A DNA stretch of 64,000 bases from Hymenobacter crusticola (GTDB taxonomy: Bacteria; Bacteroidota; Bacteroidia; Cytophagales; Hymenobacteraceae), in NCBI RefSeq assembly GCF_002154225.1, contig NZ_MTSE01000005.1:329634-393633 (forward strand), given 5' to 3'. Below the pieces are notes generated by a model. The model was not told where the DNA came from, did no database searches, and was given only the letters and a program-made list of their open reading frames with translations. The position numbers and the translations under genes are program-made. Positions 40,330-48,827 of this stretch are shown here, piece after piece (positions within the stretch are counted from its first letter, which is position 1; each line of letters opens with the position of its first letter).

Positions 40330-41490
40330 ATGAACAATAAATATAGCCAGGCAAAGCGCGAACAGTACGGCCGTCGCCTTGCCGACCACCTTTGCCAGCA
40401 ACACTTTGCCGCCCCCGCCATGCCACCCACGGCTACGCTCGATGGACCGGCCATTCTGCGCTTTACGCCCATCCGACAAATCAATCTGTTTGTTGTGCAG
40501 CAACTGCTAGCTCAATGGACAGCCGAAATGGCGCGCCTGCGCAGCCCTTACTTCGACTTTGAAGCTCCTGATGTCCGCCAGGCCCTCACGCAATTCATGA
40601 ATGTACTGTCGCGCCGCATCAAACTCACGCGTACGGCCTTCGAGCCGTTACTCGCCCGCGCCGTTGCTGATACCTTCGCCGTCGTTCTCGACCCAACTAC
40701 CACCTTTGATTTGAAACTGCTCAATGCGCAGCCCTACGCCAGCGTGGAGCAGCTGCGCGATGCATTGCGCTACTTGGACGTAGAAAAAGCACTGTATCAA
40801 GGCTTCTTGGATACGTTAACGCCGGACAAGCCACTGGAGCGGCGTATTCTACTCACGGGCTTTCAGCAATACCAGGAAAGCAATCCGCTGCCCAACGACG
40901 CGTTTGCGAAGCTGATGCAGGAACTTGACACGCTGCTGCCGCTCACCGAGGCCGACTTGCTGGAAGCTAGCCCGGTCGCACCCGAACCGGCCAAGCCCGA
41001 AAACAAGCCAGTGCCACGCGCTGCGGCAGAACCTGTCGAGCTAGCGCCCCAACCTGCTGCTAGCCCCGTAGTCGTCGAACATAAACCTAGCCCCCCAACT
41101 GAAGCACCACGACGTCCGCTGGTGGAAGCGGCGACAGGTGGCGCGGTTCCGCTCCATGAGAAGCTACGGGCCGAGCGGCCAACGGGTACTTCGCTCAGCG
41201 AAACCCTGCGGCCGGAGCGGCCCAACGGTACCACTTTAGCCGAGAAGGCTCCCAAAGTTGAGTCACTGCGCGAGGCTATTTCCATTAACCAGCGCTTCAG
41301 CTTTATTAATGAGCTATTCAACGGCGAAAACATGGAATACCACGCGGCCATTCAGCAACTCGATAGCCTCCCCGACGCCGATACGGCCCGACGCTACGTC
41401 GCCGATGAGCTAGCGCAGAAATACGGCTGGGTCCGGAAGGAAGAGCATGTGAATAAGCTGTTGAAGCTTATTGAACGCAAGTTCGCTTAA
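40330..41490 (+). CDS. Conserved Bacteroidota protein of unknown function with proline-rich middle
   Basis: I do not recognise a functional family. 386 residues from the ATG at 40330; a start at 40306 is possible but would leave only 11 bases to the divergent ferredoxin gene. The N-terminal half (about 1-210) is helical and soluble. A Pro/Ala/Val-rich linker follows (about 212-275), then two near repeats: LHEKLRAERPTGTSLSE and ETLRPERPNGTTLAEK. The C-terminal domain (about 310-386) contains ISINQRFSFINELFNGENMEY and AIQQLDSLPDADTARRYV (motifs in order), a pattern I associate with uncharacterised Bacteroidota proteins. No signal peptide or membrane helix. It may act as a cytoplasmic adaptor. 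Confidence 0.6.
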   Translation: MNNKYSQAKREQYGRRLADHLCQQHFAAPAMPPTATLDGPAILRFTPIRQINLFVVQQLLAQWTAEMARLRSPYFDFEAPDVRQALTQFMNVLSRRIKLTRTAFEPLLARAVADTFAVVLDPTTTFDLKLLNAQPYASVEQLRDALRYLDVEKALYQGFLDTLTPDKPLERRILLTGFQQYQESNPLPNDAFAKLMQELDTLLPLTEADLLEASPVAPEPAKPENKPVPRAAAEPVELAPQPAASPVVVEHKPSPPTEAPRRPLVEAATGGAVPLHEKLRAERPTGTSLSETLRPERPNGTTLAEKAPKVESLREAISINQRFSFINELFNGENMEYHAAIQQLDSLPDADTARRYVADELAQKYGWVRKEEHVNKLLKLIERKFA

Positions 41491-41499
41491 GCTGCTAGC

Positions 41500-42582
41500 G
41501 TGTTTTCTCCTCTCGCCGCTTTGCCTCCTAGCTTTTGGCTACGCTGGCGCCAACTGCTGCTCGTGTATCTGTTTGCGGTGGGTACGGTAGCCGGTAGTGC
41601 CTACACCATGTACGTGCACTATGACTTCTCGCACTCACTCGACACGCGCAGCTACTTGGGTGTGGCACGAGGCGAGTTTAGAGGAAATAGCGTCACGCGA
41701 CGTTACCGCGTACTGGTACCGGCCGCTGCCGCTGCCGTAGCGTGGCCGCTAGAACGCATCTATGCCCATATTTGGCCCCAGCGCGCAACGAGCGACTGGG
41801 CGTTGCGCCTAGCTTTTTACCTGGTAAACACCTTATTGCTAGCAGCAACGGGCGTGGTGATCTTTCAGACATGTCTACTCTACGGCGCCACACCAACGGC
41901 GGCCCTGCTAGGCATGGTCGCCGTACTGACGAGTCGCTGGGCTGTCTACCTAGCGGGCTTGCCTCTGGTCGACAGCTTATATATGCTGGTATTTGCCCTA
42001 GCTTTTTACGCCGCCCGGAGCGGTTCGAGCCTTGCCTTGGTGGCTTGTATCTTGCTAGGTCCGCATGCTAAAGAGTCGTTCGTTTTTCTGGCGCCTTGGT
42101 TGTTGCTGTTTAGCCAACGAGCTGTACGCTGGCCCTGGCAACTTTTGTGGCTTGTGGCGTCAGGCCTACTTGCTTACGCCGTTCGCCATTGGGTCGATCA
42201 GCAAGCCGGAGCGGAGGCACAAGCTAGTGTGCAGAATGCTTTCAGCCACTTTGAAAACGTATCGTACTCTCTTCACCGCCTCTTCTCGCTCAAAGGAGTA
42301 GGAGAGATTTTCAGCATTTTCGGCTTTTTCAGCTTGGTACTGTTGCTCGGAGCGCGAGGTAGTTGGGCTCAGATTCGTTCTTGGCTGCAACCCCTGGGCT
42401 GGGCAAGTGCGGGGCTAGGTCTTGTGGTCGTAGTTCACATGCTTCTGTCAAGCGAGCTGGCGCGTATGGGCTATCTTTTTTCGCCGGTCTTTGCCGTGGC
42501 CTTCAGCTTGATTTTAACCCGGCATCCCTCCTTCCGCTGGCTCCAAAGCCCACCACGAACTAACCCGGAAAACAGGGGCTAG
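41500..42582 (+). CDS. Polytopic membrane protein of unknown function (possibly GT-C-like)
   Basis: 360 residues starting with GTG at 41500, 9 bases after the preceding stop, so the two are probably co-transcribed. About nine hydrophobic helices are present. Between helices 1 and 2 lies a polar loop HYDFSHSLDTRSYLGVARGE followed by RRYRVLVP, and later GPHAKESFVFLAPWLLLF. Such an Asp-containing first loop and an RY-R-LVP motif occur in GT-C glycosyltransferase-like membrane proteins, but the match is too weak to assign. The stop shares the four bases CTAG with the stop of convergent rodA. Confidence 0.55.
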   Translation: MFSPLAALPPSFWLRWRQLLLVYLFAVGTVAGSAYTMYVHYDFSHSLDTRSYLGVARGEFRGNSVTRRYRVLVPAAAAAVAWPLERIYAHIWPQRATSDWALRLAFYLVNTLLLAATGVVIFQTCLLYGATPTAALLGMVAVLTSRWAVYLAGLPLVDSLYMLVFALAFYAARSGSSLALVACILLGPHAKESFVFLAPWLLLFSQRAVRWPWQLLWLVASGLLAYAVRHWVDQQAGAEAQASVQNAFSHFENVSYSLHRLFSLKGVGEIFSIFGFFSLVLLLGARGSWAQIRSWLQPLGWASAGLGLVVVVHMLLSSELARMGYLFSPVFAVAFSLILTRHPSFRWLQSPPRTNPENRG

Positions 42583-43871
42583 CGCACCAGATCCTGCTTA
42601 CGGTAAGCATCAATAGCAAGCAGAATAAACAGCAGCGTTGTAAACGACCACAGCGAAGACCCCCCGTAGCTAAAGAAAGGCAACGGAATTCCCACGACGG
42701 GTGCTAGCCCGATCGTCATGCCGATATTAACGGCGAAGTGGAAGAAGATAATGCTGGCCACGCAGTACCCATACGTGCGGCCAAACACGGATTTCTGGCG
42801 CTCAGCGACGTACAGGACGCGGGCCAGCAGCGTCATAAACAAAACGATAACAACCGAGCTGCCGACCCAGCCCCACTCCTCGCCCACGGTGCAGAAGATG
42901 AAGTCGGTGCTCTGTTCGGGCACGAAGTCGAACTTGGTTTGGGTGCCTTCCAAGAAGCCCTTCCCGACCAAGCCTCCCGAGCCAATGGCAATTTTGGACT
43001 GCGTAACGTTCCAGCCCACACCTAGCGGGTCGGCCGAAGGATTGATCAGAACCTCAATCCGCTTGCGCTGGTGGGGCTGCAAAACGTTGTTGAAGAAGAA
43101 ATCAACCCCGAACACCATTCCCACCACGATGCCCCACACACTAAGGGCTAGGGGCAAATGATGGCGCATTACCCGCGAATTAAACAAGAAGACGACCCCT
43201 AGCATCACCGTGAATGCGCCCACCAGCCACAGCTTCGGGATGAGCAGCGCCAGAATGAGGATAGCACCCGCGGCAGCTAGTACAATCAGAATAAGGGGCG
43301 ACATGCCCTCCCGGAAATAGGCCAGCAAGAAGGCGCCAAACACTAATGCTTGTCCGGTTTCGTTGGAGGCAATAATGAGTAGCGGCGGCAGCAGCGTCAG
43401 GCCGGCGAGCACGAGGTGGTCGCGCCAGCTTTGGTGCCGCAAGTTGGTGCTCGCCATAAAGCGTGACACCGCCAAGGCCGTCGTAAACTTCGCAAATTCG
43501 GCGGGTTGCAACCGCACCGGACCTAGTTCCAGCCACGAGCGGGACCCCGCAATCGGCCGGGCAATCACCAAGGTAATGAGCAGCAGCAGTATCATGCCTC
43601 CGTAGAGGCCAAAGGCGAAGGTGTCGTAGGCCTTGTAGTCGATAACGACTAAAACCACAATGAGCACCACTGCCGTCCCAATCCATAGGATTTGCTTAAA
43701 CCAGTTGAATTGCATCAACTCACTAAAACTCAGGCTAAATGCATTGGAAGGCGCGTCGGGAGAGTAACTAGCGGCATACACGTTCAGCCAACCGAGGAAC
43801 ACCATCAGGAAATAAATCCCGACGGTAATCCAATCGATACTACGGCTGTAACGCGCTGGTGAGGAAGGCAT
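42579..43871 (-). CDS. rodA: Rod-shape determining protein RodA (SEDS glycosyltransferase)
   Basis: Peptidoglycan polymerase of the elongasome, working with PBP2; 430 residues, ten helices. SEDS features include SWLELGPVRLQPAEFAKF, ASNETGQALVFGAF, and the extracellular Asp-containing region GLVGKGFLEGTQTKFDFVPE followed by STDFIFCTVGEEWGWVG (the conserved FAVIGEE-type motif). APVVGIPLPFFSYGGSSLW is the final signature. It is the last gene of mreB-mreC-mreD-mrdA-rodA; a 13 bp hairpin lies in the spacer before it. Its stop overlaps the stop of the convergent gene. Confidence 0.95.
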   Translation of the reverse strand: MPSSPARYSRSIDWITVGIYFLMVFLGWLNVYAASYSPDAPSNAFSLSFSELMQFNWFKQILWIGTAVVLIVVLVVIDYKAYDTFAFGLYGGMILLLLITLVIARPIAGSRSWLELGPVRLQPAEFAKFTTALAVSRFMASTNLRHQSWRDHLVLAGLTLLPPLLIIASNETGQALVFGAFLLAYFREGMSPLILIVLAAAGAILILALLIPKLWLVGAFTVMLGVVFLFNSRVMRHHLPLALSVWGIVVGMVFGVDFFFNNVLQPHQRKRIEVLINPSADPLGVGWNVTQSKIAIGSGGLVGKGFLEGTQTKFDFVPEQSTDFIFCTVGEEWGWVGSSVVIVLFMTLLARVLYVAERQKSVFGRTYGYCVASIIFFHFAVNIGMTIGLAPVVGIPLPFFSYGGSSLWSFTTLLFILLAIDAYRKQDLVR

Positions 43872-43900
43872 TGAGGGTGAGCTGTGGCTGGTTGGTTGGC

Positions 43901-43937
43901 AAGAGCTAGGTAAGCTTACTTGCTTTACCTAGCTCTT
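43901..43937. other. Perfect 13 bp hairpin in the mrdA-rodA spacer
   Basis: AAGAGCTAGGTAA (43901-43913) is exactly complementary to 43925-43937, with an 11-base loop. It lies in the 151-base spacer inside the cell-shape operon and has no T run on the minus strand, so a processing or attenuation site is as likely as a terminator. Confidence 0.45.
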
Positions 43938-44022
43938 CGCATGAGCGGTAGCAAAAGAGCACTAGAACAAAGCGGCGGTTACCTTCTGGCATGCGCCGCC
44001 GCACGCAGACGTCAGCCAACGA

Positions 44023-45855
44023 TTAGTGGTGCTTCACGAAACGGTCGGCGCTGCCGGGCAGCCACTCCTCCCACTTCTTGCGCACCACCTTGCCGCGCAG
44101 GTATTTCTCGATCATCAGCGACGCGAGGGGCGCGGCCGAGTTACCGCCGAAGCCAGCATTTTCGATAAACACGGCAATGGCAATCTTAGGGTCTTCGACC
44201 GGCGCAAAAGCGGCGAAGGTGGCGTGGTCAGCCCCGTGGGGGTTTTGTACGGTACCCGTTTTGCCCGCCATCGAAATACCAAACTGAGCTAAGCTCGCAT
44301 AGTTGCCCGTACCTCCACGGCCATCCACGACTTGCTGCATACCCGGAATGATTTCCTCGAAATGCTGGGGCGCTACGGTCGTGTGGTGACGCTGCTGATA
44401 TTCGGGCAGCGGCCCCCCATTACCAATGCCGCGCACAAAATGCGGCGTGTAGTAGTACCCCCGGTTGGCAATAGTAGCCAGCACATTCGCCATCTGCATC
44501 GTGGTTACCCCCATCTCACCTTGTCCAATAGAAAGGGAGTAAATGGTGCGGAAGTTCCAGCCATGGTGGCCGTATAGCTTGTCGTAAAACTCAGGTTTGG
44601 GAATGCGCCCCTTGGTTTCGGAACCCATATCTACCCCTAGCTTATCGCCTAGGCCGAAGGACATCACTTGGCGACGCCATTCGGCCAGACCTAGGCGTAC
44701 ATCTTCCCGGGCGTTGCGCGAACGACCACGCATCACTGCCGTCCGCATTACTTGGTAGAAGTATGGATTACAGCTGTTCTTGATGGCAATGCTCACATTG
44801 CTTGGGTACTCGTGGCGGTGCGTACACCGCACTAGGCTCCAATTGCAAGGGAAACCCGTAGCCGGCGACACCGTACCCATTTGCAAGGCCACCAGCTCAT
44901 TTACGAGTTTGAATACCGAGCCCGGTGGCTGCGGGGCCCCTAGGGGGCGATTATATAGAGGCCGCTCCTTCTGATTCAACAGGTCCATGTAGCGGTTGCC
45001 CATGCCTTTTCCGGTCAGCACAGCTGGGTCGTAGGCGGGAGCCGAAACGGCGGCTAGTATCTCGCCGGTTTTAGGATCGAGGGCGACCACCGAGCCCCGT
45101 TTGCCAGCCATCAGCATTTCCCCGTACTGCTGTAGATCAATGTCGATGCTGGTGTGTAGGTCCTGCCCTGCCACCGAAAGCGTATCGAACTCGCCGCCCC
45201 GAAAAGCGCCCTTTTCGATGCCCCGCACGTTGACCATGCGGTACTTCACACCGCGCCGTCCCATCAGTTGCTGCTCATAGAACGACTCCAAGCCGCTACG
45301 GCCCAGAAACTCGTTGGGTTGGTACTTGGCGTACTTCGGATTTTCCATCAGCGCCGGCGTAATGGTGCCAACGTAACCTAGGGTATGTGCTAGGTTTTGC
45401 GTTTCGTAGGCTCGTGCCATCCGGGCCTGAATACTAAAGCCCGGAAAATCAATCAAGTTATCTTGGATGGCTGCTAGCTCCGGCGTACTCAGGTTCTGCA
45501 CCAAGGGCGAAGCTTTCACCCGCGAGAAGGTCTTGGCCGTTTTCAAGCCTTCGCGTACTTCCTCCACCGTCATTTGCATTACTTGGCAAAAGCGAGCGGT
45601 ATCGAGGCGCTTTACCTCCCGGGGCACTACCATTAAGTCATACACGGGTGTATTCTGCACCAGCAGCTTATGGTTGCGGTCGTAAATCAGACCGCGGTAG
45701 GGCGTCTGAACAATGCGCTGCAAGGTGTTGCGGTCAGCGGCTAACTTGTAGCTGCCATCGAGCACCTGAATGTAGAAAAGACGTGCACCAAACACCATGG
45801 CCACCACCAGAAAGATGGCCTGTACGACGTATTTGCGTCCTTCGAGGTATTGCAA
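44023..45855 (-). CDS. mrdA: Penicillin-binding protein 2 (elongation transpeptidase)
   Basis: Cross-links peptidoglycan during cell elongation, partner of RodA; inner membrane with a large periplasmic part; 610 residues. One N-terminal helix (about 10-30) precedes the dimerisation domain (about 50-215) and the transpeptidase domain with active-site Ser 313 (SVFK, 313-316), SCN (361-363) and KTG (532-534), all in correct order. RGLIYDRNHKLLVQN near 54 is the usual pedestal motif. Spacing to mreD is 133 bases. No unusual changes were seen. Confidence 0.96.
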   Translation of the reverse strand: MQYLEGRKYVVQAIFLVVAMVFGARLFYIQVLDGSYKLAADRNTLQRIVQTPYRGLIYDRNHKLLVQNTPVYDLMVVPREVKRLDTARFCQVMQMTVEEVREGLKTAKTFSRVKASPLVQNLSTPELAAIQDNLIDFPGFSIQARMARAYETQNLAHTLGYVGTITPALMENPKYAKYQPNEFLGRSGLESFYEQQLMGRRGVKYRMVNVRGIEKGAFRGGEFDTLSVAGQDLHTSIDIDLQQYGEMLMAGKRGSVVALDPKTGEILAAVSAPAYDPAVLTGKGMGNRYMDLLNQKERPLYNRPLGAPQPPGSVFKLVNELVALQMGTVSPATGFPCNWSLVRCTHRHEYPSNVSIAIKNSCNPYFYQVMRTAVMRGRSRNAREDVRLGLAEWRRQVMSFGLGDKLGVDMGSETKGRIPKPEFYDKLYGHHGWNFRTIYSLSIGQGEMGVTTMQMANVLATIANRGYYYTPHFVRGIGNGGPLPEYQQRHHTTVAPQHFEEIIPGMQQVVDGRGGTGNYASLAQFGISMAGKTGTVQNPHGADHATFAAFAPVEDPKIAIAVFIENAGFGGNSAAPLASLMIEKYLRGKVVRKKWEEWLPGSADRFVKHH

Positions 45856-45988
45856 AGCGAATAAAACAGAAGGTAAACTACTGCCGACTCCTTGGCCGGA
45901 TTTGCAAAGATAACAGGTACCTAGCTGCTAAGTAATGATTGGGCACAAGTTTCTCCTTTTCAAAGTACTAACGGTCTCATGCTGCTGC

Positions 45989-46516
45989 TTATCGCTTGCT
46001 TCGTTTGGTTGGGAAGAAGAGCAGCTGAATAATCAGCAGCGTGAGGCTCGTGAATAACGTGCTAACCACAATTTTACCTAACGTGAGCCCAAGCACCCGG
46101 AAGCTACCTAGCTCTAGCAAAAAGAAAATAGCATGGTGTAGCACAACCAGCAAACTAAGGTACACAGTAAACCACTGCCAACCCATTTGGTGAATATTCA
46201 CGGAGTCGGAGGCGTCGTAGCCGTCACGCGGGGTAAGCAAGCGCAGCACCCAGGGGCGTAAGTATCCTAGCAGCACCGCCGCTGCCGCGTGCACACCGCC
46301 CGTATCATAGAAAATATCAATGGACCACCCGAGCACAAAGCTCAACACGAGTTGCAGCACAATAGGCGTGCTGATAGGCAAGAACAGCAAGAAACCTAGG
46401 TAGAAGAAACACCATCCTAGGTCGAAGAGCACCAGCTTGCTAACGAATAACACATGTACGCCCACGTACAAAGCGAAGCGTAGCAACTGCACAATGATGG
46501 TCCCTACTCCCCTCAT
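45989..46516 (-). CDS. mreD: Rod-shape determining protein MreD
   Basis: Integral membrane protein of the elongasome; 175 residues with about five helices and few polar loops (FDLGWCFFYLGFLLFLPI, LVLSFVLGWSIDIFYDTGGVHAAAA). The GWSIDIFYDTGGVHA stretch matches the family pattern. The ATG overlaps the mreC stop (ATGA, 46513-46516), so the two are translationally coupled. It is longer at the central loop (TPRDGYDASDS) than many MreD proteins. Confidence 0.9.
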   Translation of the reverse strand: MRGVGTIIVQLLRFALYVGVHVLFVSKLVLFDLGWCFFYLGFLLFLPISTPIVLQLVLSFVLGWSIDIFYDTGGVHAAAAVLLGYLRPWVLRLLTPRDGYDASDSVNIHQMGWQWFTVYLSLLVVLHHAIFFLLELGSFRVLGLTLGKIVVSTLFTSLTLLIIQLLFFPTKRSKR

Positions 46517-47418
46517 GGCTGGTCTTCTGCTGTAGGCTTTTTGCCGGCGCGTAGTTCTACTGTGTCGCGTTCGGGCTTATGTCGGTTGCTCACCACGTAC
46601 ACGTACGTCAGGTTAGAGAAATCAACCGCTAGCTTCACCCGCACCGTCCAAAAGTTTTTGTCGGGTTCTTTCACAAACGAATCAATAGTACCGATCAGGA
46701 TTCCTTCTGGAAAGACTGCATTGTAGCCAGACGTGACAATGGTATCGCCACGTATCAACAAATTCTGCCGCGGGATTTGGTCCAGTAACGCGTGCGTAGG
46801 ATCATCCCCTAACCACTTAATGCTTCCGAAAGTACCGTCACGCTGAATACGTGCTGAAATGGCGGTTTTGGAGTGTAGCACCGATGTAGCCGTAGCGTAG
46901 TGCTCGCTCACGGCTTTTACCCGACCCACCACTCCGGCCGCCGCCAACACGCCCATACCTGGTTGCACGCCTTCGTTGGAACCCGCATTCAGCGTGATGT
47001 AGTTATCTACGCGGTGCAGTTCATTATTGAGCACACGGCCCGGGATTAGTAAGTATTCGGGGTCCGACACGGGCAGCTGGCGTAAGCCAAGCAACACTGA
47101 ATCGCGGCGACCGGGGCGCAAGGGGGGCGTCACGCCCAAGCTATCGGGTTGTCGCCCCTCTAGGTCCGAGCGATAGAGCTGTTGGCGCAATGCCGCGTTT
47201 TCGACGACCAAGCCTCGGTTCACCTCTACTAACCTGAAATAGTCGTAGATGCGGGTGCGTGCTTCCAGCACTCGCCCGGCGTAGGCGTTGGCGGAGTTGA
47301 AAAAGGCCGCTCGCTGGTAAGAGCTATTTTTGATTAGCAGATACAAACTAAACACCTCCAGCAGCCCGAACACCAGAATGCCCCGGTAGCGGAAAAGGAA
47401 GGCGAAAAGATTGCGCAA
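46513..47418 (-). CDS. mreC: Rod-shape determining protein MreC
   Basis: A bitopic periplasmic scaffold linking MreB to PBP2 and RodA; 301 residues. One N-terminal helix (about 12-30), a short coiled coil (about 55-85, VNRGLVVENAALRQQLY), then the two-barrel MreC domain with NAGSNEGVQPGMGVLAAAGVVG and the later VVTSGYNAVFPEGILIGTI-type motif (split here from TIVTSGYNAVFPEGILIGTI). The Lys/Pro-rich tail is short. It precedes mreD with a four-base overlap. Confidence 0.95.
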   Translation of the reverse strand: MRNLFAFLFRYRGILVFGLLEVFSLYLLIKNSSYQRAAFFNSANAYAGRVLEARTRIYDYFRLVEVNRGLVVENAALRQQLYRSDLEGRQPDSLGVTPPLRPGRRDSVLLGLRQLPVSDPEYLLIPGRVLNNELHRVDNYITLNAGSNEGVQPGMGVLAAAGVVGRVKAVSEHYATATSVLHSKTAISARIQRDGTFGSIKWLGDDPTHALLDQIPRQNLLIRGDTIVTSGYNAVFPEGILIGTIDSFVKEPDKNFWTVRVKLAVDFSNLTYVYVVSNRHKPERDTVELRAGKKPTAEDQP

Positions 47419-47435
47419 GGCGGTAGGTTAAATTA

Positions 47436-47509
47436 TTAAATGGCTGGACAACTAAATGGGCATAGTCAACACTTCAGGCGACCACCCACTTAACCATCCA
47501 GCCATTTAA
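47436..47509. repeat. Inverted repeat between mreB and mreC
   Basis: TTAAATGGCTGGA (47436-47448) is exactly complementary to 47497-47509. The arms extend to 25 bases with several mismatches (47436-47460 / 47485-47509) around a 24-base loop. It has the same architecture as the GAGTAACT elements but a different unit. Confidence 0.6.
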
Positions 47510-47518
47510 CGACAGAAA

Positions 47519-48544
47519 TTACGTTAAAAGTACTCCGCGGAAACCATCTAGGTTCTTGATAGTAGCCCCCGTGCCGCGTACTACCGCCCGCAACGGGTCT
47601 TCGGCAATGTGAATGGTCAGCTTGGTTTTAGCAGCCAAACGCTTGTCGAGCCCCCGAAGAAGCGCACCGCCCCCCGTCAGGTGAATACCATTATCGTAGA
47701 TATCAGCCGACAGCTCGGGTGGGCTGATTTCCAGGGCTTTCAGTACGGCCTCCTCGATTTTTGCTACTGATTTATCGAGAGCAATGGCAATTTCAGAGGA
47801 CGTTACTTTAATAACCTTCGGGATACCCGTCATGAGGTCACGGCCTCGGATTTCGTAGTCGGCAGGTGGGTTATCTAGCTCCGTAAGCGCGGCACCAACC
47901 TCAATCTTAATTTTCTCGGCCGAACGCTCCCCAATCAGCAGATTATGCTGCCGACGCATGTAGTCCAGGATATCTTGGTTGAACACGTCACCAGCTGTTT
48001 TGATGGACTGGTCACAAACGATACCCGAAAGAGCGATAACCGCGATTTCAGTGGTGCCCCCCCCAATGTCGATGATCATCGAGCCGACGGGCTGCTCTAC
48101 GTCAATGCCGATGCCGATAGCCGCGGCCATTGGCTCCTGAATCATCCATACTTCTTTGGCGCCAGCATGTTCGGCGGAGTCACGCACAGCACGCTTTTCC
48201 ACTTCCGTGATTCCCGAAGGAATACAGATTACCATGCGGTGCGAAGGCTGAAACAAGCGACGACGCGTGTCAATCATCTTGATCAAACCCTTGATCATTT
48301 CCTCAGCCGCGTGAAAGTCAGCAATTACCCCATCTTTCAGGGGACGGATCGTTTTAATGTTATCGTGGGTCTTCTCGTGCATTTGCTGCGCTTGCCGGCC
48401 CACGGCAATTACTTTATTAGTCGTTCGGTCTTTGGCGATGATACTGGGCTCATCCACTACAATTTTGTCGTTGTGAATGATGAGCGTATTGGCCGTGCCT
48501 AGGTCAATAGCAATGTCGCTCGTGAGGAAGTTGAAGAAGCCCAT
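47519..48544 (-). CDS. mreB: Rod-shape determining protein MreB
   Basis: An actin-like filament that positions the elongasome; cytoplasmic, membrane-associated; 341 residues from the ATG at 48544 (MGFFNFLTSDIAIDLGTANT). Actin-fold motifs are DIAIDLGTANTLI (phosphate 1), IDIGGGTTEIAVIAL (phosphate 2), PMAAAIGIGIDV, and the adenosine motif near the end (LTGGGALLRGLDKRLA). The frame upstream of 48544 is not protein-like. It is the first gene of the mre operon with a promoter octamer 55 bases upstream. Confidence 0.97.
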   Translation of the reverse strand: MGFFNFLTSDIAIDLGTANTLIIHNDKIVVDEPSIIAKDRTTNKVIAVGRQAQQMHEKTHDNIKTIRPLKDGVIADFHAAEEMIKGLIKMIDTRRRLFQPSHRMVICIPSGITEVEKRAVRDSAEHAGAKEVWMIQEPMAAAIGIGIDVEQPVGSMIIDIGGGTTEIAVIALSGIVCDQSIKTAGDVFNQDILDYMRRQHNLLIGERSAEKIKIEVGAALTELDNPPADYEIRGRDLMTGIPKVIKVTSSEIAIALDKSVAKIEEAVLKALEISPPELSADIYDNGIHLTGGGALLRGLDKRLAAKTKLTIHIAEDPLRAVVRGTGATIKNLDGFRGVLLT

Positions 48545-48592
48545 TAGGTAGCGGCAATTAAAAGAGAATGGGCGATTTGCGCCCTGGCAAAG

Positions 48593-48606
48593 TGGGCGCA
48601 AAAGTA
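48593..48606 (-). promoter_or_regulatory. Candidate core promoter of mreB (TACTTTTGCGCCCA)
   Basis: On the minus strand TACTTTTG fits TAnnTTTG; the full 14-mer is identical to that before ndk (32473-32486). It lies 49-62 bases before the mreB start. Confidence 0.5.
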
Positions 48607-48827
48607 AGCAAGTTTAGTTGAAGCACCGCTGTTCTTTCCTCGAACCTACTCTGCAATCAATAAACGGTATATTATAAAACTTAATAGAAAAGTCCTGTGG
48701 TCGCTCCGCGTATTTTCTGCTAACTCCTAGCAGATTAGCATGCTAGGTGCCGCCACCAGCTCACGGCAATACCCAGGCCAAGCCGCCGTTAGTACCTAGC
48801 TCTACAGCCAAGGCTACTACGTAGTAC

